Source of the DNA: Gaiellasilicea sp963850995
GTDB lineage: Bacteria > Actinomycetota > Thermoleophilia > Gaiellales > Gaiellaceae
Reading direction: 5' to 3'
DNA: 64,000 nt
NCBI GenBank assembly: GCA_963850995.1
Contig: CAWKNQ010000013.1
Span: 372,001 to 436,000 of the forward strand
Part shown: piece by piece, positions 51,359-60,149 of the stretch
Numbering within the stretch: the stretch's first letter is position 1
Layout: the number at the start of each line of letters is the position of its first letter
The notes under the pieces: generated by a model
Seen by the model: the letters and a program-made list of their open reading frames with translations, nothing else
Told to the model about the DNA's origin: nothing
Database searches by the model: none
Made by a program: the position numbers and the translations under genes

Positions 51359-52023
51359 GCGACGTCGACCCTCCATACCTCTTCCCGGACTACCGCTCGA
51401 CGGTGACGCGCGCGCCTTCGCGAGCGCTCCTTCCCGGTTCCCGAGGAGCTGCACCGGCTCGCTGCGCCCGTCTTCGGCGAGGACGCCGTCGCTCCCGAGG
51501 ACGCGGATCTCACCGCCGGGCACGGTGGCGACCCACTCGGCGAGCGGATCATCGTCACCGGGCGCGTGCTCGACGACGACGGCCGGCCGGTCGAGAACGC
51601 CCTGCTCGAGATCTGGCAGGCGAACGCCGCCGGCCGCTACCTCCACGACGGTGACCAGCATCCCGCGCCGCTCGACCCGAACTTCACCGGCGCGGGCCGC
51701 GTCCTCACCGACGCCGAGGGGCGGTACCGGATCGTGACGGTGAAGCCCGGCGCCTACCCGTGGCAGAACCACGACAACGCGTGGCGCCCGGCGCACATCC
51801 ACTTCTCCGTCTTCGGCCGCGCCTTCACCCAGCGCCTCGTCACGCAGATGTACTTCCCCGGCGACCCGCTCTTCGCGTACGACCCGATCTTCAACTCGGT
51901 CCGCGATCCTGCCGCGCGCGAGTCTGCTGGTCGCGCAGCTTCGACCTGGAGACAACCGAGCCGGAGTGGGCGCTCGGGTACGTCTGGGACATCGTCCTTC
52001 GCTCGACCCCGTTCGAGGAATGA
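51355..52023 (+). pseudogene. pcaH: Protocatechuate 3,4-dioxygenase beta subunit, frame broken
   Basis: The product is the iron-binding beta chain that opens the protocatechuate ring between the hydroxyls. From GTG at 51355 the frame gives the start (DPPYLFPDYRSTVTRAP), then shifts near 51420 (two bases missing in CGCG) to FPVPEELHRLA, continues through LLEIWQANAAGRY, PGAYPWQNHDNAWRPAHIHF and FTQRLVTQMYFPGDPLF, then shifts again near 51925 to FDLETTEPEWALGYVWDIVL. The iron ligands (Tyr and Tyr, His, His) are all encoded. Sequence error is likely because flanking genes are intact. Confidence 0.8.
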
Positions 52024-52424
52024 GGACGCCCTCCCAGACCGCCGGCCCGTTCTTCTCGATCGGGCTCTCGCGCGAGCCGCAGCACGTGCTCCCCGGCGGC
52101 AGCGTCCGCGTCGAGGGACGGCTGCTCGACGGCGAGGGAGCGCCGGTCGCGGACGGGCTGCTCGAGCTCTGGAGCCCCGAGCACGGGTTCGGCCGCTGCG
52201 CGACCGACGGCGACGGGCGGTTCGCCTTCCTCGTCCCCGACGGCGCCCGCCGGTTCGAGTTGATGGTGTTCGCGCGCGGCCTGCTCAAGCACGCCGTGAC
52301 CCGGCTCTACCTCGACGGCGACGGCGCGGAGGACGAGTCGCTCGTCGCGCAGCTCGAGGACGGCGCCTACCACTTCGACATCCGCCTCCAGGGCGACGAC
52401 GCGACCGCCTTCTTCCACTTCTGA
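52020..52424 (+). CDS. pcaG: Protocatechuate 3,4-dioxygenase alpha subunit, short form
   Basis: This 134-residue intradiol dioxygenase-like chain has TPSQTAGPFFSIGL at the N-terminus, LEGRLLDGEG-type beta strands (VRVEGRLLDGEGAPVADGLL), ELWSPEH and a C-terminal DGAYHFDIRLQGDDATAFF. The alpha chain of PcaGH does not bind iron, in line with the absence of ligands here. It is shorter than the usual roughly 200 residues because a middle stretch is missing. The start overlaps the pcaH stop in ATGA. Confidence 0.8.
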   Translation: MRTPSQTAGPFFSIGLSREPQHVLPGGSVRVEGRLLDGEGAPVADGLLELWSPEHGFGRCATDGDGRFAFLVPDGARRFELMVFARGLLKHAVTRLYLDGDGAEDESLVAQLEDGAYHFDIRLQGDDATAFFHF

Positions 52425-52448
52425 CCTGCGACGCGGGTCGCCGCGGCG

Positions 52449-53396
52449 TCAGCGAAGATCGTCGATCACGTAGTGCGCCGGTGTGTCGAAGTGAGCCTCC
52501 TCGGGACGGAGCCACATCGCGACGCCGATCTGCTCCGCGCGGAAGCCGCGAGCAAGCAGGCGGCGGTACGCATCGAGACGACCCGTGTTGACTCCCGCCA
52601 CGAGACGTCCCAGGCCCGAATCCGCCGCGAACGCCTCGCAGGCATCGAGGAGGTGCTCGAACCGCCCTGGTGCTCCGTCGCCCGGTCGAACGGCCGCGAA
52701 CTTGACGTAGCAGGTGTCGCTGCCCGCCTCGCTCCCCGCGCCGCAGTGGCACACGGCCATGCCGTCCAGGGTTCCCTCGCCCCGCACGAGGACCGTGTCG
52801 CCGATTCCCTGCTCGGTCGCCGCTGCGATTTCCCGACCGAGATCGAGCCCTCGGAATACCTGATCGGTCAGACCGCGGATCTCGTCCAGGACGAGGGCGT
52901 GCCGAGCCTCGTTCGAGAAGAGCGCTCGCGGGCTCCGCGTTTGCGGGTCGATCGCCTTGGCGGCCACGACCGTCAGGGATCCGGGCCAGAAGCCGTGCTT
53001 CTGATACAGGCCGAGGTGCTTGGGGCTCGCGGCGAACGTGAAGAGCCCGGCTTGCCGGACCTCCCAGCGTTCGAACGCCTCGAGTGCCGGCCGGAGCAGC
53101 CGACCGCCGATGCCGCGATCCCAGAATCTCGGGTGGACGGTGAGCGGGCCGAAGAAGCCGAACGAGCCCCAGCGGGTTGCAAACGCCGACCCGACAACCT
53201 CGCCGTCGCCCTCGGCGACCCAGGCACACTCAGGCGCAGCCCGAAATCTCGTGCGCACGCTGTCGCTGTCGCCGAACGCGGCGCTCGGATCGGGGAGGCC
53301 CCGAACGGTTCCGAACGCGAGCCGCATGACCCGGTCCGCAGCGTCGAGGTCGTCGGCAAGCATGGGCCTGACGTCGATCGACGTGTGCACCTTCAC
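52449..53396 (-). CDS. GNAT-family N-acetyltransferase, two-domain
   Basis: The 315-residue protein has an N-terminal GNAT domain with FFGPLTVHPRFWDRGIGGRLL, the acetyl-CoA loop R-G-I-G-G, and SPKHLGLYQKHGFWPG. A second GNAT-like half follows (VKFAAVRPGDGAPGRFEHLL, AYRRLLARGFRAEQIGV). The substrate is unknown. It converges on pcaG and lies next to a GntR regulator on the same strand. Confidence 0.8.
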   Translation of the reverse strand: MKVHTSIDVRPMLADDLDAADRVMRLAFGTVRGLPDPSAAFGDSDSVRTRFRAAPECAWVAEGDGEVVGSAFATRWGSFGFFGPLTVHPRFWDRGIGGRLLRPALEAFERWEVRQAGLFTFAASPKHLGLYQKHGFWPGSLTVVAAKAIDPQTRSPRALFSNEARHALVLDEIRGLTDQVFRGLDLGREIAAATEQGIGDTVLVRGEGTLDGMAVCHCGAGSEAGSDTCYVKFAAVRPGDGAPGRFEHLLDACEAFAADSGLGRLVAGVNTGRLDAYRRLLARGFRAEQIGVAMWLRPEEAHFDTPAHYVIDDLR

Positions 53397-53401
53397 CTGG
53401 G

Positions 53402-54148
53402 TCAGGGTGCAGGAGCGGCGAGGTGCAACAAGGTCGACCCCGGAACCCGCTCCAGCAGCTCTTGGTTCTCGAGCGCGACGTCGAGGTTCTGGCGGGCGAT
53501 CCGTGCATGCTCGCGCGCAATCGCATCGGCACGCGCTCCTTCACGCCGGACGATCGCGTCGATGAGCGAATGGTGCTGGTGTTGCGCGACGAGCAGGATC
53601 TCCCACGACTCGGGGAGGGCCGCGTGGACCATCAGGAGGGCGCTCGGCCGCGCGAACGGGAGAGCGAGCAGGTGCTCGAGCGCCCGACCGAGCTGGGGAC
53701 TCTTCGCGAGCGCGCGGAACGCGTGGTGGAACTCCTCGTTGAGACGGACGTACTCCATGAAGGAATCCATGCTCGGGTCGCGCACGATCGCGTCCAGCTC
53801 TCGACAACGATCGCGTAAGGGCTCGAGCTCGTCCTCCGATTCCAGCCGCTCCGCCGCGAGGCGTGCGGCCGTGCCTTCGAGGACTCCGCGCAGCTCGATC
53901 GCGTCGTCGATGTCGGTACGAGTGAACTCGCGCACCACGAAGCCGCCGCCTGGGAGCGTCTCGAGGAGGCCTTCGTGCTCGAGCGTCACGAGGGCGATCC
54001 GGAGCGGTGTCCGTGAGACGCCGAGCTCCTCGACCAGACGAAGCTCGGGAACGCGCTCGCGCGGCTTGAAGGTTCCGTTGAGCAGGAGCTCGCGCAGCCC
54101 GAGCGTCGCCTTCGTCATCTGCGAGTTCGCGGGGTCGCCGCGTGGCAC
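53402..54148 (-). CDS. GntR-family regulator, FCD subfamily (1)
   Basis: This is a 248-residue regulator (a start at 54118, MTKATLGLREL, also fits). The winged helix-turn-helix is LRLVEELGVSRTPLRIALVTLEHEG, and the FCD effector domain has ELRGVLEGTAARLAAERL and the metal-binding His residues in RLNEEFHHAFRALA and QHQHHSLIDAI. FCD regulators bind organic acids or sugar acids. It lies between the GNAT gene and the secreted esterase gene; its targets may be the WTGYATRCAA sites listed for this region. Confidence 0.85.
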   Translation of the reverse strand: MPRGDPANSQMTKATLGLRELLLNGTFKPRERVPELRLVEELGVSRTPLRIALVTLEHEGLLETLPGGGFVVREFTRTDIDDAIELRGVLEGTAARLAAERLESEDELEPLRDRCRELDAIVRDPSMDSFMEYVRLNEEFHHAFRALAKSPQLGRALEHLLALPFARPSALLMVHAALPESWEILLVAQHQHHSLIDAIVRREGARADAIAREHARIARQNLDVALENQELLERVPGSTLLHLAAPAP

Positions 54149-54154
54149 GAGCGC

Positions 54155-55267
54155 TCAGCCGCCTCGAGCTCGGCTCAGGGCGACGTGGATGAAGTGCTCG
54201 ACGTTCTCCCACGTCGGCGCCGGTTCGGTGCCGACCTCTTCGTGGCCGCCGCGATTCGTTCGGAAGACGGTGAAGTCGTCGGCACCGATGACCTCGTCGA
54301 CCGAGTGACCGGCTGCCGGGACGGAGATGAAGGTGGCGTCGTTGCCGGCTCCCGTCAGGGCCTCGTAGAGCAGCACGCTTTGCCCGTTCGGGACGAGCGG
54401 GTCGCTCTCGCCGTGGAGGATGAGCATGGGCACTTCGTCTCCGTCCACGTAGCGGATCGGATTCGCTTCCCGGGTCTGTGCCGGGCAGGCCTGGATGCCG
54501 AGCAACCTGCCGAGGGAGTCCGTGCAACGCACCAGCAGTGATTCGGGGGAGGCGTTGAAGAAGCTCCAAGGAGGAGCGAGAGGAGTCAAGGGAGCATCGT
54601 GTCGGATGAAGGAGACGACCTCGGGATGGTCTACGTACCACGAGTCCATCTGGAGGAAGTCCGTCGGCGGGAAGAAGGGCACCGCTGCCTGCACGGCGCT
54701 GGAGATCCCGCGAACGTCAGGTTCCCCTGAGAGCTGAGCGATGTCGCTGGTCGTACCTGCGATGGAGGCGACCCAGCCGCCCGACGAGTTGCCCATGATG
54801 GCGAAACGGGTCGGATCCAGGTTGTAGTCGGCCGCGTGCTCACGGAGCCAGCGAATGGCCGCCCGGACGTCGTGCAGCTGGCCCGGGAACTTCGCCTGGG
54901 CGCTGGAGCGAACGCTGACACCGGCCACGGCGTAGCCGTACGGGTTGAAGACATCCGCAATCGGAGCCGCTCCAACTCTCCCGTTGTCGCTCAGCCAGGC
55001 GGAGCCGGAGGACCAGATCAGCAAAGGCCGCTTCTGCTTGCCGGGAACCAACGGGACGTACAGATCGAGCTTGTTGCCGTTGACGGTCGGCGTGTCGGGA
55101 ACGTAGTAGGTGATGTTGTTGTGCACTTCCACGCCGACCACGTTGACTGCGGCGGCACGCGGGGTGGGGCCGGCGAGCAAGGTAATCAGCAGCGCCGGGA
55201 GCACGAAGACAGCGGCCCGCGCACCCTTTCGCATGGACGTCGAGTGGAGACGGCTGGTCGCGTTCAT
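54155..55267 (-). CDS. Secreted esterase of the alpha/beta-hydrolase fold
   Basis: This exported 370-residue protein has a signal peptide (AAVFVLPALLITLLAGPTPR, cleavage near AAA). The nucleophile elbow is FAIMGNSSGGWVASIAG (G-x-S-x-G), the acid is in LILHGESDPLVPNG and the His in PAAGHSVDEV. The family (BD-FAE, lipase-like) includes feruloyl and acetyl esterases. Next to an aromatic catabolic set, release of methoxylated phenolic acids from plant polymers is a reasonable but unproven role. A WTGYATRCAA site lies 43 bp upstream of the start. Confidence 0.78.
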   Translation of the reverse strand: MNATSRLHSTSMRKGARAAVFVLPALLITLLAGPTPRAAAVNVVGVEVHNNITYYVPDTPTVNGNKLDLYVPLVPGKQKRPLLIWSSGSAWLSDNGRVGAAPIADVFNPYGYAVAGVSVRSSAQAKFPGQLHDVRAAIRWLREHAADYNLDPTRFAIMGNSSGGWVASIAGTTSDIAQLSGEPDVRGISSAVQAAVPFFPPTDFLQMDSWYVDHPEVVSFIRHDAPLTPLAPPWSFFNASPESLLVRCTDSLGRLLGIQACPAQTREANPIRYVDGDEVPMLILHGESDPLVPNGQSVLLYEALTGAGNDATFISVPAAGHSVDEVIGADDFTVFRTNRGGHEEVGTEPAPTWENVEHFIHVALSRARGG

Positions 55268-55309
55268 CGCTCCTCCTCCGCAAGATGGCTCGCCCGCCAG
55301 TGCAACTTA

Positions 55310-55319
55310 ATGCATGCAA
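55310..55319. promoter_or_regulatory. Candidate GntR/FCD operator, site 1
   Basis: ATGCATGCAA lies upstream of the esterase gene. It shares the pattern WTGYATRCAA with two sites upstream of the ABC importer binding-protein gene (60054 and 60119). The pattern is a near-palindrome like known FCD operators (TTGT...ACAA). Confidence 0.35.
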
Positions 55320-55344
55320 TCCGCAGAAGTCGCAGGCACGGGTC

Positions 55345-56376
55345 CTACTCCCGAGACGGTCGTAAGTTCGGCTGCGCGCCTCGGCGGGTGAAGAGCCGCT
55401 TTGCCAGAGCGACGAACGCGTGCACGACACCGTGGCGAAAGCCGAGGAAGATCGCGATCAGGAAGACGCCGTAGAGGACCTCGCGCAACTCGAGGCTGGC
55501 CGTCAGCCTCTCGTCCAGGAACGCGAAGACGGCTGCACCGACCACCGGACCGAGCAGCGTGCCGAGGCCGCCGAACGCCACGAGCACGAGAACGCGCACG
55601 TCGACGCGGTCGAACGCGTACGTCGCCGGGCTGACGAAGCCCGAGCTGTAGGCGTAGAACGCCCCCGTCAGACCGATCATCGCCGAGCCCACCGTCGCGG
55701 CGTAGATCCGGTATCGGGCGATGTCCACTCCCGCGAGCTCGGCCGCGACCTCGTCGTCACGAAGGGCGCGGAACGCCCAGCCGACGTGCGAGAGCTGGAG
55801 CGCGCGAAAGACGACCAGGAAGGCGACGAGCACGCCGGCGAAGAGGTAGTAGGCGCCGACGCGATCGTCGGCGAGGTCGGCGGGAGCGCCCGTCACGATC
55901 AGACCCGTCTCGGCTCCTGTCCACTCACGCTGGCCGAGGAGCAGGTTGGCGAACCCGAGCGAGAACACCAACGTGACGACTCCGGTGAAGATGACGCCGA
56001 GCGAGCGGCGCACCGCGATCCAGCTCAGGAGCCCGCCGACGATCGCCGCGCTCGCCGTACCCACGGCAATCCCTGCTGCCATCGGCAGCGAGGTCCTGTC
56101 CGCGAGGATGGCGGTGCCGTAGGCGCCGATGCCGGCCAGAGCGCCGACGCAGAGGAAGAGCTGGTTCGTGCACCCGAAGATCAGGTTGAAGCCGACACCC
56201 CACGAGGCGAACACGAGCGCCTGCACCGCGAGCGAGGTCGTGTACGGCGAGTCCCCGAACCAGACCGACGGGAGGATCGCGAGGATCGCCGCCGTCACGG
56301 CGATCGGGAGCAGTGCCCACGCAGCCCTGCCCGCCGCGGCCGCACCGGGACGCGGCCGGCTGCTCGTGCTCGCCAT
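55345..56376 (-). CDS. livM: Branched-chain amino acid-type ABC permease LivM
   Basis: This polytopic 343-residue permease has nine to ten helices. The family motif LLGPVVGAAVFAFLDERL lies near the C-terminus, and AFRALRDDEVAAELAGVDI is the cytoplasmic coupling (EAA-like) loop contacting the ATPase. It works with LivH, LivG, LivF and the binding protein upstream. In this setting the substrate could be an aromatic acid rather than an amino acid, as Liv-type importers often serve aromatic catabolism. Confidence 0.9.
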   Translation of the reverse strand: MASTSSRPRPGAAAAGRAAWALLPIAVTAAILAILPSVWFGDSPYTTSLAVQALVFASWGVGFNLIFGCTNQLFLCVGALAGIGAYGTAILADRTSLPMAAGIAVGTASAAIVGGLLSWIAVRRSLGVIFTGVVTLVFSLGFANLLLGQREWTGAETGLIVTGAPADLADDRVGAYYLFAGVLVAFLVVFRALQLSHVGWAFRALRDDEVAAELAGVDIARYRIYAATVGSAMIGLTGAFYAYSSGFVSPATYAFDRVDVRVLVLVAFGGLGTLLGPVVGAAVFAFLDERLTASLELREVLYGVFLIAIFLGFRHGVVHAFVALAKRLFTRRGAQPNLRPSRE

Positions 56377-56381
56377 CTCCC

Positions 56382-57233
56382 CTACCGTCCGAGCAGCCCG
56401 CGGGGCCGAATGAGGATCGTGAGGGCGGCGGCACCGAGCAGGATGATGGTCGTGATGTATTGCCCGATGTAGTGGGCGCTCAGGCTGTTCACGATCCCGA
56501 GGAGCACGCCTGCGAGAAACGCCCCCGCGACGCTGCCGAGACCGCCCACGACGGTGACGATGAGCGCGAAGGTGGTGAACTCGAAGCCCGCGTTGACGGT
56601 CAACGGCGAGCTCATCGAGTGCGTGATCGCCACGATCCCGGCCAGCGCGCCGCTCAGCGCGAAGACGACCGTGCGGACGCGCGACGGGTTGATACCGACG
56701 AGCCGCGCGCCGGTCTCGTCCTGGATCACGGAACGGACGCCGCGCCCGAAGGTGGTCAGCCCGAAGAACAGCAGGAGCACCCCCGCGACCGCGAGCGCGA
56801 TCACGGAGGCCCAGATGCTTCCCACGGGCATCGGGACCCCGAGGATCGAGACGGGCGCCCCGCTGACGTTGATGTACAGCGCGCCGAGGGGATAGCGCCA
56901 GGCGAGCAGCCCCCCGATCACGAACGCGGCCCCTAACGTCAGCAGGAGGCCCATGAGCGTCCGCTCCTCACCGTGCTGGCGGTAGACGGGCCGCATCAAC
57001 GTCAGGTCGAGCAGGACGGCGGTGCCGGCCGCCGCCAGAATGCCCACGACCGCGGCCAGAGCGGTCGGAACGTCGTCCTCCATGAGGAGCGAGATGACGA
57101 TCGCCCCGAGCACGACGATCTGGCCGTAGGCGAGGTTGAGGACACCACCGAGCCCGTAGACCAGCGTCATCCCGACGCCGAGCAGGCCGAACGCCAGCCC
57201 GAGCACGATCCCGTCGAGGATGACTGCCGTCAT
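56382..57233 (-). CDS. livH: Branched-chain amino acid-type ABC permease LivH
   Basis: This 283-residue permease starts with the classic LivH opening ILDGIVLGLAFGLLGVGMTL and VLNLAYGQIVVLGA, and has the coupling segment GVRSVIQDETGARLVGINP. Eight helices are visible. The start overlaps the livF stop in an ATGA-type junction, and livM follows 5 bp after its end. The order binding protein, livG, livF, livH, livM is continuous on the minus strand. Confidence 0.9.
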   Translation of the reverse strand: MTAVILDGIVLGLAFGLLGVGMTLVYGLGGVLNLAYGQIVVLGAIVISLLMEDDVPTALAAVVGILAAAGTAVLLDLTLMRPVYRQHGEERTLMGLLLTLGAAFVIGGLLAWRYPLGALYINVSGAPVSILGVPMPVGSIWASVIALAVAGVLLLFFGLTTFGRGVRSVIQDETGARLVGINPSRVRTVVFALSGALAGIVAITHSMSSPLTVNAGFEFTTFALIVTVVGGLGSVAGAFLAGVLLGIVNSLSAHYIGQYITTIILLGAAALTILIRPRGLLGR

Positions 57234-57930
57234 GCGACACCCAGGTACGCGCGTCGTACCTCCGGGTTCCGGTCGAGCTCGACGGACGTCCCGCTCAGCC
57301 GGATCCGACCGTTCTCGAGCACGTACCCGCGGTCGGCCACGGACAGCGCGAGCGGCACCTGCTGCTCCGCGATCAGGAGCGTCATGCCGTCCTTCTTGAG
57401 CCCCTCGAGCGCCTCGAACGCGGCCTGCGCGATCTTCGGTGCCAGGCCGGTCGTCGGCTCGTCGAGCATCAAGAGCCGCGGCCGCGCCATGAGCGCGCGA
57501 GCCACCGCCAGCATCTGCTGCTCACCGCCGCTCAGGGTTCCCGCCTGCTGGCGCTGTCGCTCCTTCAACCGCGGGAAGAGGTCGTACACGAGCTCGAGCG
57601 GTCTCACGGTCGGGCCGCTTGGGATAGGCGCCCAGAACGAGATTGCTCTTCGACAGTCATCGCCGGGAAGAGGTGCCGCTCGGCCGGCACGTATGCGATT
57701 CCCGCGCGCGCTCTGCGGTGCGCGGGACGACGGGTCAGATCCTTGCCCTCGAAGACGACCCGGCCCTCCATCGTGGGACGCAGCCCGGCGATGGCCCGGA
57801 AGAGTGTCGTCTTGCCCGCGCCGTTCGAGCCGACGATCGCGACCGCCTCACCGGTACGGACTTCGATCTCGATGCCGTCGATGACCCGCTCGCCGAGGTA
57901 TCCGGCGGCCAGCCCTTCGACCTCAAGCAA
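57230..57930 (-). pseudogene. livF: ABC importer ATPase LivF, frame broken twice
   Basis: The N-terminal half from a TTG at 57930 has VEGLAAGYLG and Walker A VGSNGAGKTTLFRAI, running to HLFPAMTVEEQ. The expected N-L-V-L-G-A-Y-P-K-R-P then lies in a second frame, and ELVYDLFPRLKERQRQ with the signature LSGGEQQMLAVARAL and Walker B LLMLDEPTTGLAP in a third. The breaks lie near 57638 (an extra C) and 57600 (two bases lost in GCGC). All ATPase motifs are encoded, so a consensus error is likely. Confidence 0.78.
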
Positions 57931-58657
57931 CGCGGGCCCGCCCGAGATACGCGTCGACGACCTGCGGGTCCCGCATGACGACCTCCGGCGCGCCCTCGGC
58001 CAGGACCTTGCCGAAGTCGAGGACGATCGCACGTTCGGCGAGCTGGATCACGGCGCTCATCACGTGCTCGACCCACAGGATGGCCGTACCGAGCCTGTCG
58101 CGCACGGTCCGGACGATCTCAATCGAAGCGGCGAGCTCCGACTCGTTGAGACCTGCCATGACCTCGTCGAGCAGGAGCACCTTGGGTTGGCCCGCGAGCG
58201 CCTTCGCCAGCTCGAGGAACCGCAGCTCGTGGAGGTTCAGGCTCGAGACCGGCTGGTCGGCCCGCTCCTCCATCCCGACGAACGCCAGCGACTCGGCCGC
58301 GCGCTGCCTCGCCTCCCGCTCGCCGGTGACGCCGCGCTCGACCCCGAACATCGCGCCGAGGACGACGTTCTCCAGGACCGTCAGCGAGCCGAACGGGAGC
58401 GGCCGCTGCATCGCCATCGCGATTCCCTTGCGCCTGAGCCGATGGGCGGCCAGACCGTCGACCCGCGCACCGTCCAGTCGGACGTGTCCGTGCGTCGGCC
58501 GCTCCAGCCCGACGATGACCTTGAGCAGCGTGCTCTTACCGGCCCCGTTCGGGCCGACGACGGCGACGATGTCGCCGTCGTCGATCCCGAACGTCACGCC
58601 GTCGACGGCCGGCAGTCCGCCGTAGCGTTTCGTGACCGCGTCTACTTCGAGGAGCAG
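57923..58657 (-). CDS. livG: ABC importer ATPase LivG
   Basis: This ATPase of about 244 residues has Walker A VVGPNGAGKSTLLKVI, Walker B LLLDEVMAGL and the H-loop WVEHVMSAV. The ABC signature reads SSLNLHELRFLELAKAL, where the usual S-G-G is replaced by N-L-H, a variation seen in some LivG proteins. The upstream frame runs on from the binding-protein gene without a stop. However, GGGAGGAG sits just upstream and a TAG lies in the adjacent frame, so the true start is probably near 58657 and one base is wrong near 58675. Confidence 0.8.
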   Translation of the reverse strand: MLLEVDAVTKRYGGLPAVDGVTFGIDDGDIVAVVGPNGAGKSTLLKVIVGLERPTHGHVRLDGARVDGLAAHRLRRKGIAMAMQRPLPFGSLTVLENVVLGAMFGVERGVTGEREARQRAAESLAFVGMEERADQPVSSLNLHELRFLELAKALAGQPKVLLLDEVMAGLNESELAASIEIVRTVRDRLGTAILWVEHVMSAVIQLAERAIVLDFGKVLAEGAPEVVMRDPQVVDAYLGRARVA

Positions 58658-58670
58658 CGTTCTCCTCCCG

Positions 58671-59905
58671 CTACACCCTGGGCGATACGGCGTCAGCGGC
58701 TGCGACTTGAACAGCACCCTGGGCCACCACTCCCCGTTGGTGTTCAGCCCGCTCTCCGGGGTCGGGCCTTTGGTCAGGACGGCGAACTGCACCGTCGCGC
58801 CTCTCAGCTCACCCCACGCCGTCCAGCGCAGCGGGAACGCGTACCCGGGGATGTTGAAGGTGTTGGCATGGACGTAGGCCGCGATCCGCGCCCGGTCGGT
58901 GCCGACGTTCTGGATCGCCTGCGCGACGATCTTCACGTAGGCGTAGCCCGCAAGCGCGTCGTCCTCGAAGAACTCGTTCTGGGGGAACGTCCGCAGGTAG
59001 CGCTTCGCGAGATCCTTGTACGCCTTCGTCCCCGTGGCCATGCACTTGAAGTCGCTCCAACGGCCGTACGACGTGGCCCCGGCGTTTCTCACGGTGAGCG
59101 AGTACGGCGAGTACGCACCGACCACCGGCGCCTTGATGCCGAGCTGAGCGGCCTGAGCCAGGATCGACCCCCCTCCCGGCGGATGGCCCGTCGCCACGAT
59201 CAGCGACGTGTCGGTGAGCTCGCGCAGGTACGGAATGAAGTTGGTCGTCGGCAGGGGCGCGACCTGGATGTTGAACCTGACGTTCGGCGCCGTCGCCTTG
59301 GCCGTCTCCTCGAGCGACGACTTGAACGACTGCCCCCACGCATAGTCCGCGATGACCACGCCCACGTTTCTGATCCCCCGCCGCTCCACGAGCTGCACGA
59401 CGGAAGTAGCCACCATGGCGGCAGCGGGCAGACACGTACGGAACGTGTACCGCGAGTTCTCCGTCAACACGTCGTTGTTCCCCGACTTGATGAGGAACAG
59501 CGGTACCTTCGCTTCCTCGGCGAGTCGCCCGATCGCCAGCCCGAAGGCACTGTTGATGATGCCGCCGACCGCGACGGCGCCCTCCTGCTGGGTCAGCCGC
59601 CTGAAGCCGTCCACGGCGGCGTTCGTGTTGTTGGTCTGGTCGTCCGCGACGACGAGGTTGAGCAGTCGCCCGTTCCCCCGCCCCTTCACGCCGCCCGACC
59701 TGTTGATCTCGTTGACCGCAAGAGCCATCCCGGCGCGTGCCTGGATGCCCCATGGCGCGAAGCTCCCTGTCAGCGGCGTGAGCACGCCGATCTTGATCGC
59801 GCTCGCCTGGGAGGGCCCCTCCAACCCACCGTAGGCCGCCGATCCACCCAGCGCGGCGGTGAACATCGCTACACCGCTCACGGCCGCAATCAACCTGTAC
59901 CGCAT
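58671..59905 (-). CDS. livK: ABC importer substrate-binding protein (LivK-like)
   Basis: This exported periplasmic-binding-fold protein of about 411 residues starts at the ATG at 59905 with GGGAGG upstream. A signal peptide (LIAAVSGVAMFTAALGGSAA) is followed by IKIGVLTPLTGSFAPWG, NEINRSGGVKGRG and LVVADDQTNNTNAAVDGF, the type I Leu/Ile/Val-binding family pattern. Two mature cysteines (RTCLPAA and DFKCMAT) may pair. The frame lacks a stop before livG; a TAG in the next frame at 58671-58673 probably marks the real end. The ligand may be an aromatic acid, judged by the neighbours. Confidence 0.85.
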
Positions 59906-60053
59906 CACGACCTCCCTCTCTTCCCTCATGGCTGCAACAACGCCTGCCCGATCTTCTGTGCGATCGATACCTCTGACGACGCAACGCTCTCGTAGTTGCG
60001 CCAACCGTGGAGATTCACCGCGGCTCGCCGACGCGTCGCGAGCACATCGGCGC

Positions 60054-60063
60054 ATGTATACAA
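60054..60063. promoter_or_regulatory. Candidate GntR/FCD operator, site 2
   Basis: ATGTATACAA, with a perfect TGTATACA core, lies 149 bp upstream of the binding-protein gene in the 244-bp gap after the demethylase gene. It matches WTGYATRCAA. Confidence 0.45.
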
Positions 60064-60118
60064 CACCCGCCTTCGCTGAGTCCAGAAGTCGCTTCCGGGC
60101 CCGGCTTGCTTCCCGCGT

Positions 60119-60128
60119 TTGCATACAA
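60119..60128. promoter_or_regulatory. Candidate GntR/FCD operator, site 3
   Basis: TTGCATACAA lies 65 bp from site 2, close to six helical turns, in the same upstream region. It matches WTGYATRCAA. Confidence 0.4.
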
Positions 60129-60149
60129 GCGCAGCAGGCTCCGGCAGGT

